Source of the DNA: Lycium barbarum
Lineage: Eukaryota; Streptophyta; Magnoliopsida; Solanales; Solanaceae
Reading direction: 5' to 3'
DNA: 64,000 nucleotides
Assembly: GCF_019175385.1 (NCBI RefSeq)
Contig: NC_083337.1
Coordinates: forward strand, 168,529,713-168,593,712
The notes below the pieces were generated by a model that saw nothing but the letters and a program-made list of their open reading frames with translations, ran no database searches and was not told the origin of the DNA. The stretch's first letter is position 1. The number at the start of each line of letters is the position of its first letter. A program made the translations under genes and the position numbers. Shown here in pieces: positions 1 through 12,670 of this stretch.

Positions 1-1938
1 GAATGTGTTCAAATGACACAGTTTAGCTTGTGTTCAAGGATTCAAATGGTCAACTTCTCAGTTAGAGGTCTAAATAGAATAAATGAATATATTCAGGGTC
101 TCTCAATGACTTCAGCCTATAATTTATAAACACAAGTGCAAGAGCCCAGCAGAAAGCATCTTCCAAAAAATTTAGCTGTTCCATTAAAAATGCAGAGCTA
201 GTAAAGTGAAAAATACTTACCTGTCAATTGTCTTTTGCCATAAATTTTGTAATACACTGACGAAATTCCTGAACAACGAGCTCATGACTCCTCTTAATGG
301 GCGCCAGTGTCATTTTCTATTCAATACTAGTACATAATATAATAGTCAATAAATTTATCATTACTCATTCCGTTTCATTTTAAGGTTTTACTTCTTTTGT
401 ATTTTATTAAAAAGAATGTCTTTTTTAATATTTGATAATTCTATAATGTCAACATTCGACATGATTGGACCACAAGATTCAAATAATATTTTAGTACATT
501 ATCCATCCTACGTTTAAAATCATAATATTCAAAAGTCTCCTCTATCTTCTTAAACTTCGAATTTGATCAAACTAAAACATTTAAATTGAAATATATATTA
601 TCTATGACATCAGTGCAAAGCTTTTACCAAAACCTTACTACAAAATTAGTCTATTGAAAAATTAGATACATGAAAGACCCATATTCACATTGGGTGTTTG
701 TACATATCAAATCAATGAATATTGAGATTCAATTTGTTTTTGTTTTTTTTACTTGCAACCGACATTTATGCATATCAAATTAATGAATGTAAGATATGTG
801 TTTTGCATATAAGCTTCTATTTTATATACTCACATTTTTTTATCTCTTTAAATTAAAGGACTGAGTTTACTGTAACAATGAAGTGTAACTAAGTTTTTTA
901 ACCTCATCATTTTCATTCTAATAGTAGTATATTATGGCAGATAAAGGTAGAACAATTTATAATGATATCGAAGAGCAAGCATAGGGTGGGGGAAATATGG
1001 AATATTGTGTACCCTAGCATAGGATTCCAAAGAAGGCGTGAACAGTGTACTTGAAAATTATATGACCATGCACGTTGGACAGAGACAACAATGTGTGGAT
1101 CGCAATAAAGTTCCTCATTCAGACCCTCCCACTTTCATAAATTATTCATTGAGTTTTAACTTTATATACAACAATGTAAAAGAATTCAAATCACCCAAAA
1201 TATCTATAAGTAATCCTTCACATAAAAAGTGAAATTAATAATCTTGAAAATAAGGTAAGCTATCTGCTATAACAAAAAAAATGTGACGTGATAGAGTACT
1301 CTTGTTAATTAGTGAGTAGTCGTTAAAGCACTCTTCTTAATTTCATACATGATCTTCACTTAAAAAAAAATGGAATTGGATACAAACTGTGTCGTTAATC
1401 TATTGTCATATTTTTGATAATTTATAGCTAACCCGTCGTTAAATAGAACTACCGATGAGTTTTGCTGTTTAACTAAAAAAATTGTCTGCACTAATTTGTC
1501 TTTTTTAGTAGCAAGCTTCGACAACTCTAATTGTCCTATGTTCTTGATTTTAATTGTGGAAGTGTTCAAGTTAATTTGTTCACACAGACTATTTGATACA
1601 TACTTACTAGCATAATTATCACTCTGATAACTTTGTCACGAAGGTTTATTAGATGCATATTAAGAAATGACTTCACGTTTTTTTGTCTATGTTGAAATCT
1701 AAACTCAGATCTCTCGTGATTTTTATCCACTTTATTAACCGTTGAGCCACACTCTTGTGTAGGTACTCGTCCAATGTTACTTCTAAAAATGTCCCATATC
1801 CCGTTTGTCTTAATCTTCATGTCTTATTTGTTTTGCAGATCGCCAATATGGAACGTGAACATTTTTTTCTAGTTATAAAAGTTACTTTCAAAGAGCATGT
1901 TGTATCAAGTTCCGTTTGACAGTAACTGCACCACATAA

Positions 1939-1939
<1 letters not shown>
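1..1939. other. AT-rich intergenic DNA, no gene seen
   Basis: I see no open frame here with recognisable protein motifs, no convincing exon series and no RNA gene. The short open frames are low-complexity and AT-driven. Nothing beyond ordinary plant intergenic sequence can be supported. Confidence 0.6.

Positions 1940-1991
<52 letters not shown>
1940..1991. repeat. (AT)n microsatellite
   Basis: An uninterrupted AT dinucleotide run of about 50 bp. It is likely polymorphic in length. No gene lies nearby. Confidence 0.95.
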
Positions 1992-1994
<3 letters not shown>

Positions 1995-2539
1995 TTACTA
2001 TTTATATCATCACCTAAACAATATTTCTGATTTTAGCCTAAAGTTTGTCTCTTTCTTGTCTCAATATGACTACAAAAGAAGTGCGCCAAAGAGTCATGAC
2101 AAGAATAATAATGTAATATATTACATCAATTTATATTCGTCGGAATTCACGAGAAACTTATGCCTGATCCAATATTATATTATTACATTATTGATATTTT
2201 TCCCTATTTTCCATTCATCGGTACATTTGCTGAATTGTTTGAGTGAGAATTTATATTTTCGGAATGGAATTAGCTTATATAACTATAATGTAAATCGCTT
2301 TTGCTAGACATAATACATAAACATACCCTCAAATTTGGCCTTAGCTGGCAAGTATGTCCTTCAACTTTGGATGTGCACAAGTAAGCACCTTAATTTGTAT
2401 AAAGTTGAACCCGTAAACACAAATGCTGATGTGGCACTGAAAATTTTAGTGTCTAGATGATCATTTTGTAAGTTAGAGTGTTTAACTGACAAAGTGGAGA
2501 TAGGTTGAGGTGTCTAGATGAATTCATTTTAATGTCAAA

Positions 2540-3309
2540 TACACTTTTGCTATTAATTGACGGAATATGCATATGCAACGCACGTATGTTGAAAATAGTT
2601 GCACAATAAATTTAACATACCAAAGGGTTGGGAATTGCATAAGGAATGAACTTTCTTAAGCTTTTTTTTTTTTTAAAACGCTAAGTAAAACTTAGTGGAG
2701 GGATACTTAATTAATAAATAATAAAAATAGAACAAAAAATAAACAAAAGCCAAATAGTCCCGACAGATCAGAATCCTATGAAACAACATCAATCGCATAA
2801 TAGGAAAGTTCTCAAGTCCAGGAGCTACTCGTCTTTGCCAGAGTATCGCCAAAGCTGCTTCTTCACCAATTGACGCGATAGGCATGTGCAACGAACATAC
2901 GCTGAAACTAATTGCACAATGAATTTAACATACCACAAGGGTCAAAAATTGCATATAAGGGCTAGATGAATGAACTTTCGTGAGCCTTTTTTTTTTTTTT
3001 TTTTAAAGTTAAGTAAACCTTAGTGGAGGGATATTTTTATTAATAAATAATAAAAGAATAAACAAAAGTCAAATAATACCGACAGACCTAGATCCTATGA
3101 AACAACGTAACGTCAATCGAAAAATGCGAAAGTTCTCGAGTCCAGGTGCTACTTGCCTTATCCCGAGTATTGCCAAAGTCGCTTCCTCACCATTCGACGC
3201 GATATGCACGTGTAGCGCACGTATGCTAAAACTAGTTGCATAATAAATTAAACATTCCATAAGGGCCAGGAATTGCATAAGAGCTAGATCAATGAATTTT
3301 ATCGAGCGT

Positions 3310-3344
<35 letters not shown>

Positions 3345-5262
3345 GCAAAAGTTATCCAAAAATAAAGATAAGAAAAAAGAAAAATGGAAAGAAAAAGGGA
3401 AGTAAATGCTACAAAAAATCATTTGAATCCCTAAATTTGCTTGAGCATGACTCTCTCTCTCTCTCTCTCTTTGTCGGCAGTCCGATGTTCTTGATTCAAC
3501 TGGAATCTCCACTTCTCTGTATAGATCTTGATGTGAATACGCTCTCATCTTGCTGTTGTTGAGGTTGCATATGCTAAATTAAAACTCGCTGATGTGAAAT
3601 CATGATCTCCACGATGTTCTTTGCAGCTCATGTGATACGAAACTTCTGGGTATGTTTTCCTTCTGATTCCTCCCTCTTTCTTTGTAATATATTTTATAGC
3701 TATTAATTAATGAAACCCACAAAAGAAACCAATTGACATGATATGCACGTGCAACGCACGTACGCCAAAACTAGTTGCACAATAAATTTAGCATACCATA
3801 AGGGCCAGGAATTGCATAAGAGTTAGATGAATGAACTTTCTCGAGCGTTGTTTTATTCAAAAATTCCAAAAAAAAATACAAAAGCAAAAGCTGTCCAAAA
3901 ATAAAATAAAAAGAAAAACGAAAGTAAATGCAACAAAAAATCATTTGAATCCCTAAATTTGCTCGAGCATGTCTCTCTCTCTCTCTCTGTCGGTAGTTCT
4001 TGATTCAATTGGAATCTCCGCTTCGTTGTATAGATCTCGTTGTGAATACACTTATCTTGATGTTGTTGAGGTTACATATGCTAGATTTGAACTTGTTGAT
4101 GTGAAATGACCTACACGATGTTCTTCGCAGTTCCTGTGATGCGAAACTTCTAGGTATATTTTCCTTCTGATTCCTCCCTCTTTTTTCGTAATGTAGTTTA
4201 TCGTTATTAATGTAGCCCATAAAAGAAACAAATTGTCATGATATGCACGTGCAACACACGTACTCTAAAATAGTTGCATAATAAATTTAACATAACATAC
4301 CATAAGGGCTAGGAATTGCATAAGAGCTAGATGATTGAACTTTCTCGAGCGTTGTTATTTAAAAAAAAACTAAAAAAAACAAAAGCAAAAGCTTTCCAAA
4401 AATAAAGAAAATAAAAAGGGAAGTAAATGCAACAAAAAATCATTTGAATCCTTAAATTTGCTCGAGCATCTCTCTCTCTCTCTCTTTGTCGGCTGTCCGA
4501 TGTTCTTGATTCAACTGGAATCTCCACTTTTGTGTATAGATAATAAGCCCCCATCTTGTTGTTGAGATCGCATATGCTAGATTTGAACCTGTTGATGTGA
4601 AATGACCTCCACGATGTTCTTCCCAGCTCCCGTGATACAAAACTTCTGGATATGTTTTCCTTCTAGTCCCTCCCTCTTTCTTTGTAATGTAGTTTATCGC
4701 TATTAATGAAACCCATAAAAGAAGCCAATTGACGCGATATGCACGTGCAACGCATGTACGCTAAAACTAGTTGCACAATAAATTTAACATACACAAGGGC
4801 CAGGAATTGCATAAGAGCTAGATGAATGAACTTTCTGGAGCGTTGTTTTTTCTAGAAAAAAAAACCCAACCCCCCAAAAAAAAACACAAAAGCGAAAGCT
4901 GTCCAAAAATAAAGAAAAGAAAATAGAAAATCGAAAATTTTCTCTAGCATTTCTCCCTCCCTCTCTTTGTCGCGGTCTGATGTTCTTGATTCAGCTGGAA
5001 TCTCCGCTTCTCTGTATAGATTTCATTGTGAATACATTCTCCTCTTGCTGTTGTTGAGAGCAAGCAATAATCGTAAAAAATATTTTCATCAAGTACCGTG
5101 AACTTTGCAAGTATATTAAAAATAAGTACAAATTTTCATAATAACAAATAGATGAATCTTCAATGCATAGACGATGATGCAAAAACAAAATATATTAGAA
5201 GAAGCACAATAATCAAGAGGTAAAATACTATTCGAGTATTTTGGTTACATTTAATAACATTA
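2540..5262. repeat. Tandem array of ~495 bp Helitron-end-like units (left part)
   Basis: The same block recurs head to tail. Each unit has a short hairpin (GCACGTGCAACGCACGT), then ACTAGTTGCA and a conserved stretch around AAGGGCCAGGAATTGCATAAG. A poly-A or T tract, a CT microsatellite and a block resembling a 5' leader follow. Hairpins lie near 2572, 2885, 3208, 3747, 4245 and 4742; the last three are spaced about 495 bp. A GC-rich hairpin shortly before CTAG followed by T is the known layout of Helitron 3' ends, so I infer arrayed Helitron-related ends. No Rep/helicase coding is visible. Copies also occur right of the CACTA insertion, at 9680 and 10937. Confidence 0.7.
3456..3470. repeat. 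CT microsatellite inside the 495 bp unit
   Basis: A short CT run. Homologous runs lie near 3972 and 4471 at the same place in the following units, which supports the tandem array. Confidence 0.7.
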
Positions 5263-5284
5263 CACTACTAAAAAAACAAGATTT

Positions 5285-5510
5285 CCCGACCTCAAAAAAT
5301 CGACCTCAATTGAGGTCGGAAAAAAACTGACCTCATGAGGTCGGTAAAATCGTAATATTTTTTTTTTTTTTTAAAATAAACCGACCTCATGAGGTCGGTA
5401 ATTTTGTATTAAAATTTGAAAAAGTAATGTACCGACCTCAGTAGGTCGGTAATTTAATAAAAAAAATCTGATCAATTCATTTATTAAATTTACCGACGTC
5501 ATGAAGTCGG
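5285..5510. repeat. 5' subterminal palindromic repeats of the CACTA element
   Basis: Several copies of a palindrome related to CCGACCTCATGAGGTCGG, some degenerate (CAGTAGG or CATGAAG centres), spaced by AT-rich DNA. In CACTA elements such arrays bind the TNPA-type protein (family knowledge). Confidence 0.85.
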
Positions 5511-8500
5511 TAAATTAATAAAAATCTAAACCCTCCTTCTTGTTTTACCTCATTTTTACTTTTGTCACTCTTAAAAATCTAAACCCCTGTCTCTCTTTCC
5601 CTTTCTCCACCGCCCTACCCTCGCCCACATCGCCGCTAGCCAGATCCGTCGCCACCCAGCCAGGTCCGACATCCAGTATGTCGTCGCCAACATCTATTCC
5701 AGGTATTTGTTTTTAATTGTTTGGGATCTAGATAGTTTAGAGTTCTTCAAGACATTTACTTTTTTGCTTCTTTTGTGGGTTTCTCACTCATTTGGTTTTA
5801 TGGGTTAGTGTATTTGGTTGATTATAGTTTCTCTTATGTTAATTCTGCGTTGGTTTTTTGTTCCCCTTTGTGGGTTTCGTTGATTATAGTTTCTAGGTTA
5901 TAGTTAAACGAAATTAATATTAATGAAAAGGGATTACTGTTATAATTTTGGCTGTAATTTTATCACAATTTTGGTTTCCCATGGCTGTAATGACAAGTTT
6001 AGGGTTCGTTTTTAAGTTGTTGGTGAAGTTGTGAATTTTTTTTTCACAAATTTGGTTTCCCATGGCTGTAAGGATTTATGAAAAAACACACATTTTATTC
6101 AGATATATTTGTGATAAATTCATTACTAATTAAAGATGTCTTGCTTGGGAAATTGGCTCATATCAACAGAACTAGTACAATTTGTCGTTGGAATTGAAGA
6201 TTATTAAACAAATATGTTGCGCGTGTCCTCAGATCAGTAATGGTGTGAAAAACCATGTACCATAAATTTATGTTTGTTGCTTATAGGACTTGGCATAAAC
6301 TGATTATGAATATAATGTCTCTAAATTCGCTGTTTTAGCTAATCCGCTGGTTGTACTAGTGATCCTGGAATTAGGTGTTCTTTTATTCTTCCAATGATCT
6401 CTGTTTGATGGCATCGATTAGCTTTATCAGAAATCATTATCTAGTTTTGAGTACTACTAATCGAATCCTGCAATTGTTAAGTAATCTGCTTGTTTGACTA
6501 GTTGTAATCGAATTCCTAAGATTTTTTTGAGGCTATTAACGAGACAACCGTCTATCTCACTCCCTCTTTGTTAGTGTTATCTATGGTGCCGTGATTTTAT
6601 TTCCATTATGATATGGTTGCAGTTTCAGTGCTATTCATTAGACATTAGCAAATTAGTGACCAATTTTCTTGAGGCTATTCGATTGTTCTGTCCTTGATAG
6701 TAGTTGTTGTGCCCGGAACATTCTTCCTCACTGTTACTACTTCGTTGCTGCCTGTTGCTTATGGTATAAAAAAATTGAGGTTGTCGCTGCCCAGTGACGC
6801 TATTTGTTAGGCTATCATATTGATTCTTACTGCAGGATTTGCTTTTTGGCACGACAACCTGGATGGCAGGCGATTCATGCAACCGATTGCAGCCATCCCG
6901 TGGCCAGACCTTCTTCGCCTGTGCCTGTATACAGATCTAAGCCTCTATTCAATTGTTTTCACCACCTTGGTATTGTTATTGTTCCATTCAGACCCTCATT
7001 TTTCATTGTCAGAACTGATGCCACTGATTTTTTTTATTTTTATTTTTTAACTTTGAAGTACTGTTATTATAATTATCGGTTTCTTGAACGTGAAATAATG
7101 TGTTTGCACATGTTTGCTTGTTTCAAGTATATGCCAATAGCTATGGTTATCCGTACCTATAATACATGTAAACATAAAAATAGGTAAATGCAGTTGAATC
7201 TATTTCTAGCACCTGAAACTATTTTTAGAATATTCCAATGTTGTTAATGGTTATATGTTTTATTCGTTATTTCTAGTCTTACAGGTACTCGTAAAATTGA
7301 GGATTTACTTGTGCCCCCTGAAATTGCAAAATGATAGTTGTCACTTAAGCTTATCAATTAGATTTTGAAGGAAATGTTTCCTTTTTTGTGCTGAATTGCT
7401 AGTAACAGAAAATTAAGCCTCAATGCTATATGAAAGAACATTCTCCTTTGACCTACTCACAACATAAACAATCTGTTTTAATAAGTCTTGATTTATAAAC
7501 CTGCTCAAATTGAGAAGATTGAGTAGTTACAATTTATCTAATTAGTTTGAGGGAGTTTAAAAATCAATCAAGTACTTAATTCAATATAAGTCCTGTTTGA
7601 CAAAAATCACCTAGCCAATCTTGACTTCAAGACTTTGTTTTTAAGAAATTCAATCTCTTCTTTAGGGAGTATGTGCTATACTTACTAAATTTCCTGATAC
7701 ACTTTTTTTTATTTACTTTATTTGATTCTTATATCACTAATGTTTCTTTAATTATGACTTGATTGTCCAGATGCTATCCTTAGTATTAAATGTGTTAAAA
7801 TGCCTCATGTCAGCCACTAGTCAATCTACGTGCTTTAATTGGTTATATTTGACTTCACATGAAATGGCCACATCTCTAAGGAGGCGCATATTTCTACTAA
7901 CCAATCTCTCTTCCTTTGCGAGATGTTTCTATCTATGGATTTTGATTGAAGACGTTGCCTTGAAGAGATATGAAGGTCATCCCTAATTCCAATCGTCGAC
8001 TTCTTGCTTCCCTCTCAAATTCTAACTAACTAGTGCTTTAATTGTTTTATTTCTTGCTAATTAAGACTGAGCATCTAGTGATTATTTTTACTTACTATAT
8101 GCTTAGTCCTTCTAAAAATTTAGAGTGATATATCTAGTTTATAATAATTAGTCGAGTAGCATGACGAAGTAGTTAATGTGTTATTGATAGTCATTGGATT
8201 AAGCTTATGGGTATAACTATTACATTGCTAGAACCTTTGAATAATAGTAAAAAATAATTATATACTTTTAAGAATTCCTTAATTATCACTTGCTTGCTTT
8301 GTCTAAATCTACCTATTATGTGGTACTGGAGGATAAGCTAATTTAAAATACTTAGTACTTTATCTGCCTTGGGGCAATATTTAGGTAGAAAGTTAGTTCA
8401 ATACATTAGTATAACTAACTACGTAGTTAAATTTTTAAATAGTCTTGAGCCCGAGTCAATGTTTGGTAAAGTTCCAAATTTTAGGTGGATCTTTTCAAGA

Positions 8501-8684
8501 AATGTAAGGATGCTAAGCTCAACCCAGTTTTATGTAGCCTCTGGCTTTCACCTAAATTATATCTTATAGTCCTGCATCAACCTAGGCCTAAGATAAGTAG
8601 TCTCAAGCATTGATTTTTATATATTTTCAAGGATAAGCAACTTATACACTAGCCTCATCTTTTTTGGCATAGTCCAGGCAAAGT

Positions 8685-8754
8685 ATTGTTTCCGGTCGTT
8701 ATTGATTTTTAGCGACTGGATTTCCCCTCGCTAAAGGCTATTTTTCTTGTAGTG
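8685..8754. mobile_element. Nested terminal fragment of a second CACTA family
   Basis: The fragment ends in TTTTTCTTGTAGTG and has inner motifs CCGGTCG and TTTAGCGAC/CGCTAAA. This is the typical terminus of another CACTA family with GCGAC-type subterminal repeats. I found no matching CACTACAAG left end upstream within the host element, so it looks like a truncated nested copy or a rearranged end. Confidence 0.6.
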
Positions 8755-8770
8755 TTTGGTAGGTTGGGAA

Positions 8771-8878
8771 AAGTCAGAAAATGAGGTTGCAGTTCTAAAG
8801 CAGCAACTTGAGGCAGCTGAGCAGCAGAACTTGACTTTGGATGTTCGTGTCAACCATCTTGATGTTTGCGAGGGGTGA
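8771..8878 (+). pseudogene. Residual coiled-coil exon of the CACTA element
   Basis: A 35-codon open stretch ends in TGA. It starts [19 protein letters not shown] and has a heptad-like Leu/Gln/Glu pattern typical of the C-terminal coiled coil of plant CACTA accessory proteins. It directly follows the nested CACTA end and is followed by a T/G-rich stretch resembling a 3' UTR. No start codon or upstream exon can be assigned. I regard it as a leftover of the element's own gene. Confidence 0.45.
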
Positions 8879-9239
8879 AGTAGTCTAATGTTATAGACTA
8901 ACTTAATGTAGACTAGTTTAATGTTTTGTGGATGTTTACAAATGTTGAAGTAGTTTAATGTTGTTTTGATGTTTGCAAAGGTTGAAGTAGCTTAAGTCTC
9001 TTGTGAATGTTTGATTGATGTTTTTATTCAACTTTGAAGTAGTTTCAAATTGAATTTGATGTATTGGTGGTTGTAGTATATGTGTTGTAATAGTAGTTTA
9101 ATGTTTTATGTATTTATAGTAGTTTGGTGTATTGTTGACAGATATTTGAGCTGGTTTTAGTTGAAAGTAAAATTATTTTCATCTTGACAGGGGAGCAGCT
9201 GGAAAAACAACTAGGTGCTGCCATTTTTCTTGCAGGGTA

Positions 9240-9590
9240 CCGACCTCATGAGGTTGGTTTTGGGGCCAGACACATAAAATACCGACCTCATGAGGTCGGT
9301 TTTTTGCAAAATATTTTCAGAAATTGCAAATTACCGACCTCATGAGGTCGGTTTTCTGCAAATTTTTCCAGGGAATTGCAAATTACCGAACTCATGAGGT
9401 CGGTATTTCATATAATTAATATCCGACTAAAAAAATATTACCGAACTCATGAGGTCGTTTTTTTGCGACCTCATGAGGTCGGTAATATTTCCGACCCACT
9501 CTTTTCTGACCTAATTTTGAGGTCGGTTTTGAGGTCGGTTTTTGCCCAAAACCGACCTCATGAGGTCAGAAATGGCCCTTTTTTCAGGTC
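9240..9590. repeat. 3' subterminal palindromic repeats of the CACTA element
   Basis: Dense copies of ACCGACCTCATGAGGTCGGT and one-base variants (CCGAACTC, GAGGTTGG), in both orientations because each is a palindrome. The array is denser than at the 5' end. Confidence 0.88.
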
Positions 9591-9617
9591 GGAAAATACA
9601 ATTTTTTAGTAGTGTTA

Positions 9618-9800
9618 AAACTTGTCATTTAAGTGAAAGTTGAATTCATTTTAACGTCAAATAAATTTTTACTATTAATTGAAGTGATATGCATGTGCAA
9701 GGCACGTACACTGAAACTAGTTGTACAATCAGTTTAACATACCATAAGGGCAAAAAATTGCGTAAGGCTTAAATGAATGAAATTTCTTGATGATAGCGGG
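9618..9800. repeat. 495 bp-family unit, right of the CACTA insertion
   Basis: The hairpin variant at about 9685 and the following ACTAGTTGTACAATC block belong to the same family as the array at 2540-5262. The CACTA element therefore landed inside this repeat field. Confidence 0.65.
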
Positions 9801-10020
9801 TAATTACAGGTGGTTACCGGCTTTTAAGTATATGATAGTGAACTTTATACAGTTAATGTATATGAGATAAAATCACCCGGAACTTCTATCTTTCTCAGAG
9901 CTATCAGATCAAACGGTGTATCAGACCACTCACGGTATTTTAATTAATCATTAATTATCGATTTAAACAAATTTCTATAATCAAAAGAGAATGCAAAAGG
10001 AATTTGTTTTATAATGCCCA

Positions 10021-10914
10021 AGTTTTAACTCCTATAGATATTGTAAAAGAGTTTTTATGAGTATTTGAATGGTGAATAAAAAATAAATGCTTCGTCTTTT
10101 AATAGGATTGTGTGGTAAGAATTCGAATCAAGCGGGGCTAACACGACATAAGAAAACAAATAATCACCTTTTTTTTTGTTTTTGCTGGAATTAGGACGTA
10201 TTGAAGGTGTCTACCGACTTCACTATTCATCAGGTCAATTACGTACTTTTAGTTTTGTTGGAATTTGATCGTTTTTAAAATTACATTTACTTCATTGATC
10301 ACTGAGTTACACTTTTTAATGCGTAAATCAATTATCAACTCCTATAGATAATGTAAAAGACTTTTTATGTATTTGAATCGTGAATAAAAAATAAATGCTT
10401 CCTTTTTTAATAGGATTGTGTGGTAAGAATTCGAGTTAAGCGGGGCTAACACGAGATAAGAAGCCAAAATAATCACCTATTTTTCTTGTTTTTGCCGGAA
10501 TTTGTACGTATCGAAGATGTCTACCAACTTCACTATTCATTAAGTCAGTTACATACTTTTAGTTTTGCCTGAATTTGTACGTATCGAAGATGTCCACCCA
10601 CTTTATTATTCATTCAGCGACTTGCGTACTTTTAGTTTGTCGCTTTCGTACTTTTAGTTTTGTCGGTCGCTTATGTACTTTTAGTTTTGTCGGTCGCTTA
10701 CGTACTTTTAGTTTTGTCGGAATTTGAACGTTATTAAAATTATACTTACTTCATTGATCACTAGGTTACACTTTTAAATTCTTAAATCAATGTTCAATTC
10801 CTATAGATATTGTAACAGAGTTTTTATGGGTATTTGAATCGTGAACAAAAAGTAAATGCTAGCTTCCTCTTTTAATAGGATTGTGTGGTAAGAATTCGTA
10901 TTAAGCGGAGTATC
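10021..10914. repeat. Tandem repeat, three copies, with an internal short repeat
   Basis: Blocks beginning near AACTCCTATAGATATTGTAA start at about 10028, 10337 and 10796. Each continues into TTTTATGAGTATTTGAAT and AGGATTGTGTGGTAAGAATTC. The second copy is expanded by repeats of CGTACTTTTAGTTTTGTCGG at 10560-10730. The third copy is cut and joins directly to a 495 bp-family unit at about 10907. Confidence 0.8.
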
Positions 10915-11300
10915 GCCAAAGCCGCTTCCTCACAGATTGACGCGATATGCACGTGTAACGCACGTACGCTAAAATTAGTTGCATGGTAAATTTAACATTC
11001 CATAAGGGCCAGGAATTGCATAAGAGCTAGATTAATGAACTTTATCGAGCGTTTTTTTGGTTCCTACGAAAAAATCCAAAAAAAAAAAAAAAACACAAAA
11101 GAAAAAGTTGTCCAAAAATAAAGATAAGAAAAAGAAAAATGGAAAGAAAGGAAATTAAATGCAACAAAAAATTATTTGAATCCCTAAATTTGCTCGAGCA
11201 TGTCTCTATTCATCTGGAATCTCTGCTTCTCTGTATAGATCTTGTTGTGAATACGCTTTCATCTTGCTCTTGTTGAGGTCACATATGCTATAGTTGCCAC
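10907..11300. repeat. Last 495 bp-family unit of the array
   Basis: It carries the hairpin at about 10947, the AAGGGCCAGGAATTGCATAAG block, an A-rich tract and the leader-like block ending near CTTGTTGAGGTCACATATGC, as in the units at 3.2-5.0 kb. The CT microsatellite is lost here. Confidence 0.7.
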
Positions 11301-11329
11301 TAAAGATCAACAAAAAAAATTCATATTGA

Positions 11330-11690
11330 GCATTCAAAAAATATCCCAAAACATGTACAATATGTGTATAATTAGTAAGTATACGTTAATTGTGCCTCCA
11401 CGAAATATATCAAAATATGTATAATATGCGTATAATTAGTGAGTATACATCAATTATACATTTATTAAACAAAAATTATACACCAATGATACATTTTCTA
11501 ATTATACGTTGATTATACATTTATTATACACAAATTATACAACAATGATATACTTTCTATACATATACAGTTGTGATACATATTCTATACAACAATGATA
11601 TGGTTTTTATACGTATGATACATTTCTATACATATGTAGTAGTGATACATATACAATAATGATACAATTTATATACATATGCTGGAATTC
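11330..11690. repeat. Degenerate AT-rich tandem repeat (TATACATTTATT / ATGATACA)
   Basis: Short motifs such as ATTATACATTTATTA, CAATGATACATTTTCT and TGATACATATTCTATAC recur irregularly over about 360 bp. No coding signal. From 11700 to 12184 I see only unique AT-rich DNA and a short TCC run near 11895. Confidence 0.65.
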
Positions 11691-12179
11691 ATTGAAAATG
11701 GCTAGAAAATGGAATTATTTCGAAAAAGTCTAAAAAATGACTTTTAAGATTCTTGGGCTATCGCTCATCGGATGTCAATAGTTTCACCCAGATGACCATT
11801 TGTGTCCTTTCCTTATATAATAGGGGATCTCCTCTTTGTTTCACGCTTGGAAATATATATATCTCCTTATTAACATTCATTATTTCAACTTTCTTCTCCT
11901 CCTCCTCCTCCTCCTTGGATTGAATGAGTGTGCGTGGGTATGGTTGAAATTAATTGAAAACACCTGAACGATACTATGTGCAAAATTTAGTATGATTCTA
12001 AGTAAATTCTGATTGAATAAATTAAATGTAGTGTCAAGTTGCCTTATACTGCTACTAATTTTCCTTATTTGGAATTTAGATATTTAAAAAGTGACTATAC
12101 TTGAGAAGTAATGAATGTGTAAAAAAATCTTACATCGGTGGATATTAATTAAACTAAAATAAGTTCATACAGAGCCTCG

Positions 12180-12335
12180 AAAAACGAAGGGGAGCCTTGG
12201 AGCGATAGTAAAGTTGTATCCGTGTGACCTATAAGTCACGGGGCTATCTACATCACACCCTTTGGGTGCGGCCCTTCTCTGAATCCTGCTAACACGGAAT
12301 GTTTTGTGCACCGATTTAGCTGTTTTAGTGCTTCG
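12180..12335 (+). mobile_element. tRNA-derived SINE (Au/SolS-like), diverged
   Basis: The block has a Pol III A-box-like start (GGAGCGATAGTAAAGTTGT), then GTGACCTATAAGTCACGG where a B box would be. The body has CACCCTTTGGGTGCGGCCC and the end has GTTTTGTGCACCG. These match the general layout of the Au/SolS SINE group as I know it. It lies in the 3' flank of the Ran gene. It is diverged and lacks a clean tail. Confidence 0.65.
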
Positions 12336-12670
12336 AAAAACATGCACTTACATCAGGAACGCTTCATCTAGCCTAATATATATCATGCACTGCCTTACAA
12401 TATAATACTACTACGTACTAGGAAGCAGCAAACAAATCTTCAAACGTCAAAGACTAAAAACTAGGAATATATATATATATATATATAAAAGGTGCAACAT
12501 GGATAAACTGATCCGCGAACACAACACTTATCTAACCTAATAAACCATGCACGGCCTCACAATAGTACTAGGAAGCATCAAACAAATCCTCAAAAGACTA
12601 AAAACTAGGAACATAAAAAAGGTGCACCATAAACTCAAAATCCTAGCCCGCCTCTGATCAGCTATCCTTT

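Larger units (their letters stand above)
5263..9614. mobile_element. Non-autonomous CACTA (En/Spm) DNA transposon
   Basis: The left end reads CACTACTAAAAAAAC and the right end is its complement, TTTTTTAGTAGTG. Both are flanked by the 3 bp target duplication TTA (5260-5262 and 9615-9617), as expected for CACTA elements. Both subterminal regions carry many copies of the palindrome GACCTCATGAGGTC: about four at 5285-5510 and about nine at 9240-9590. These would be the transposase-binding sites. At 4352 bp it shows no TNP2-like transposase. What remains is a leader with a possible tiny first exon (5678-5702, then a GTATTT donor) and a coiled-coil exon near 8771. A possible exon at 6836-6941, preceded by CTGCAG, is of unknown origin. 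Confidence 0.92.

Noticed and set aside
1360..1820. Two adjacent minus-strand frames as a small gene
   Set aside because: No motif, no splice logic between them, and ordinary AT-rich composition.
3069..3548. 159-codon minus frame with poly-Phe and RERERES
   Set aside because: Translation of poly-A/T and CT microsatellites in the tandem repeat unit.
6804..7187. 127-codon frame inside the CACTA element
   Set aside because: No recognisable domain. It overlaps another frame of equal merit and lies in non-coding-like sequence. At most one short exon may be hidden there.
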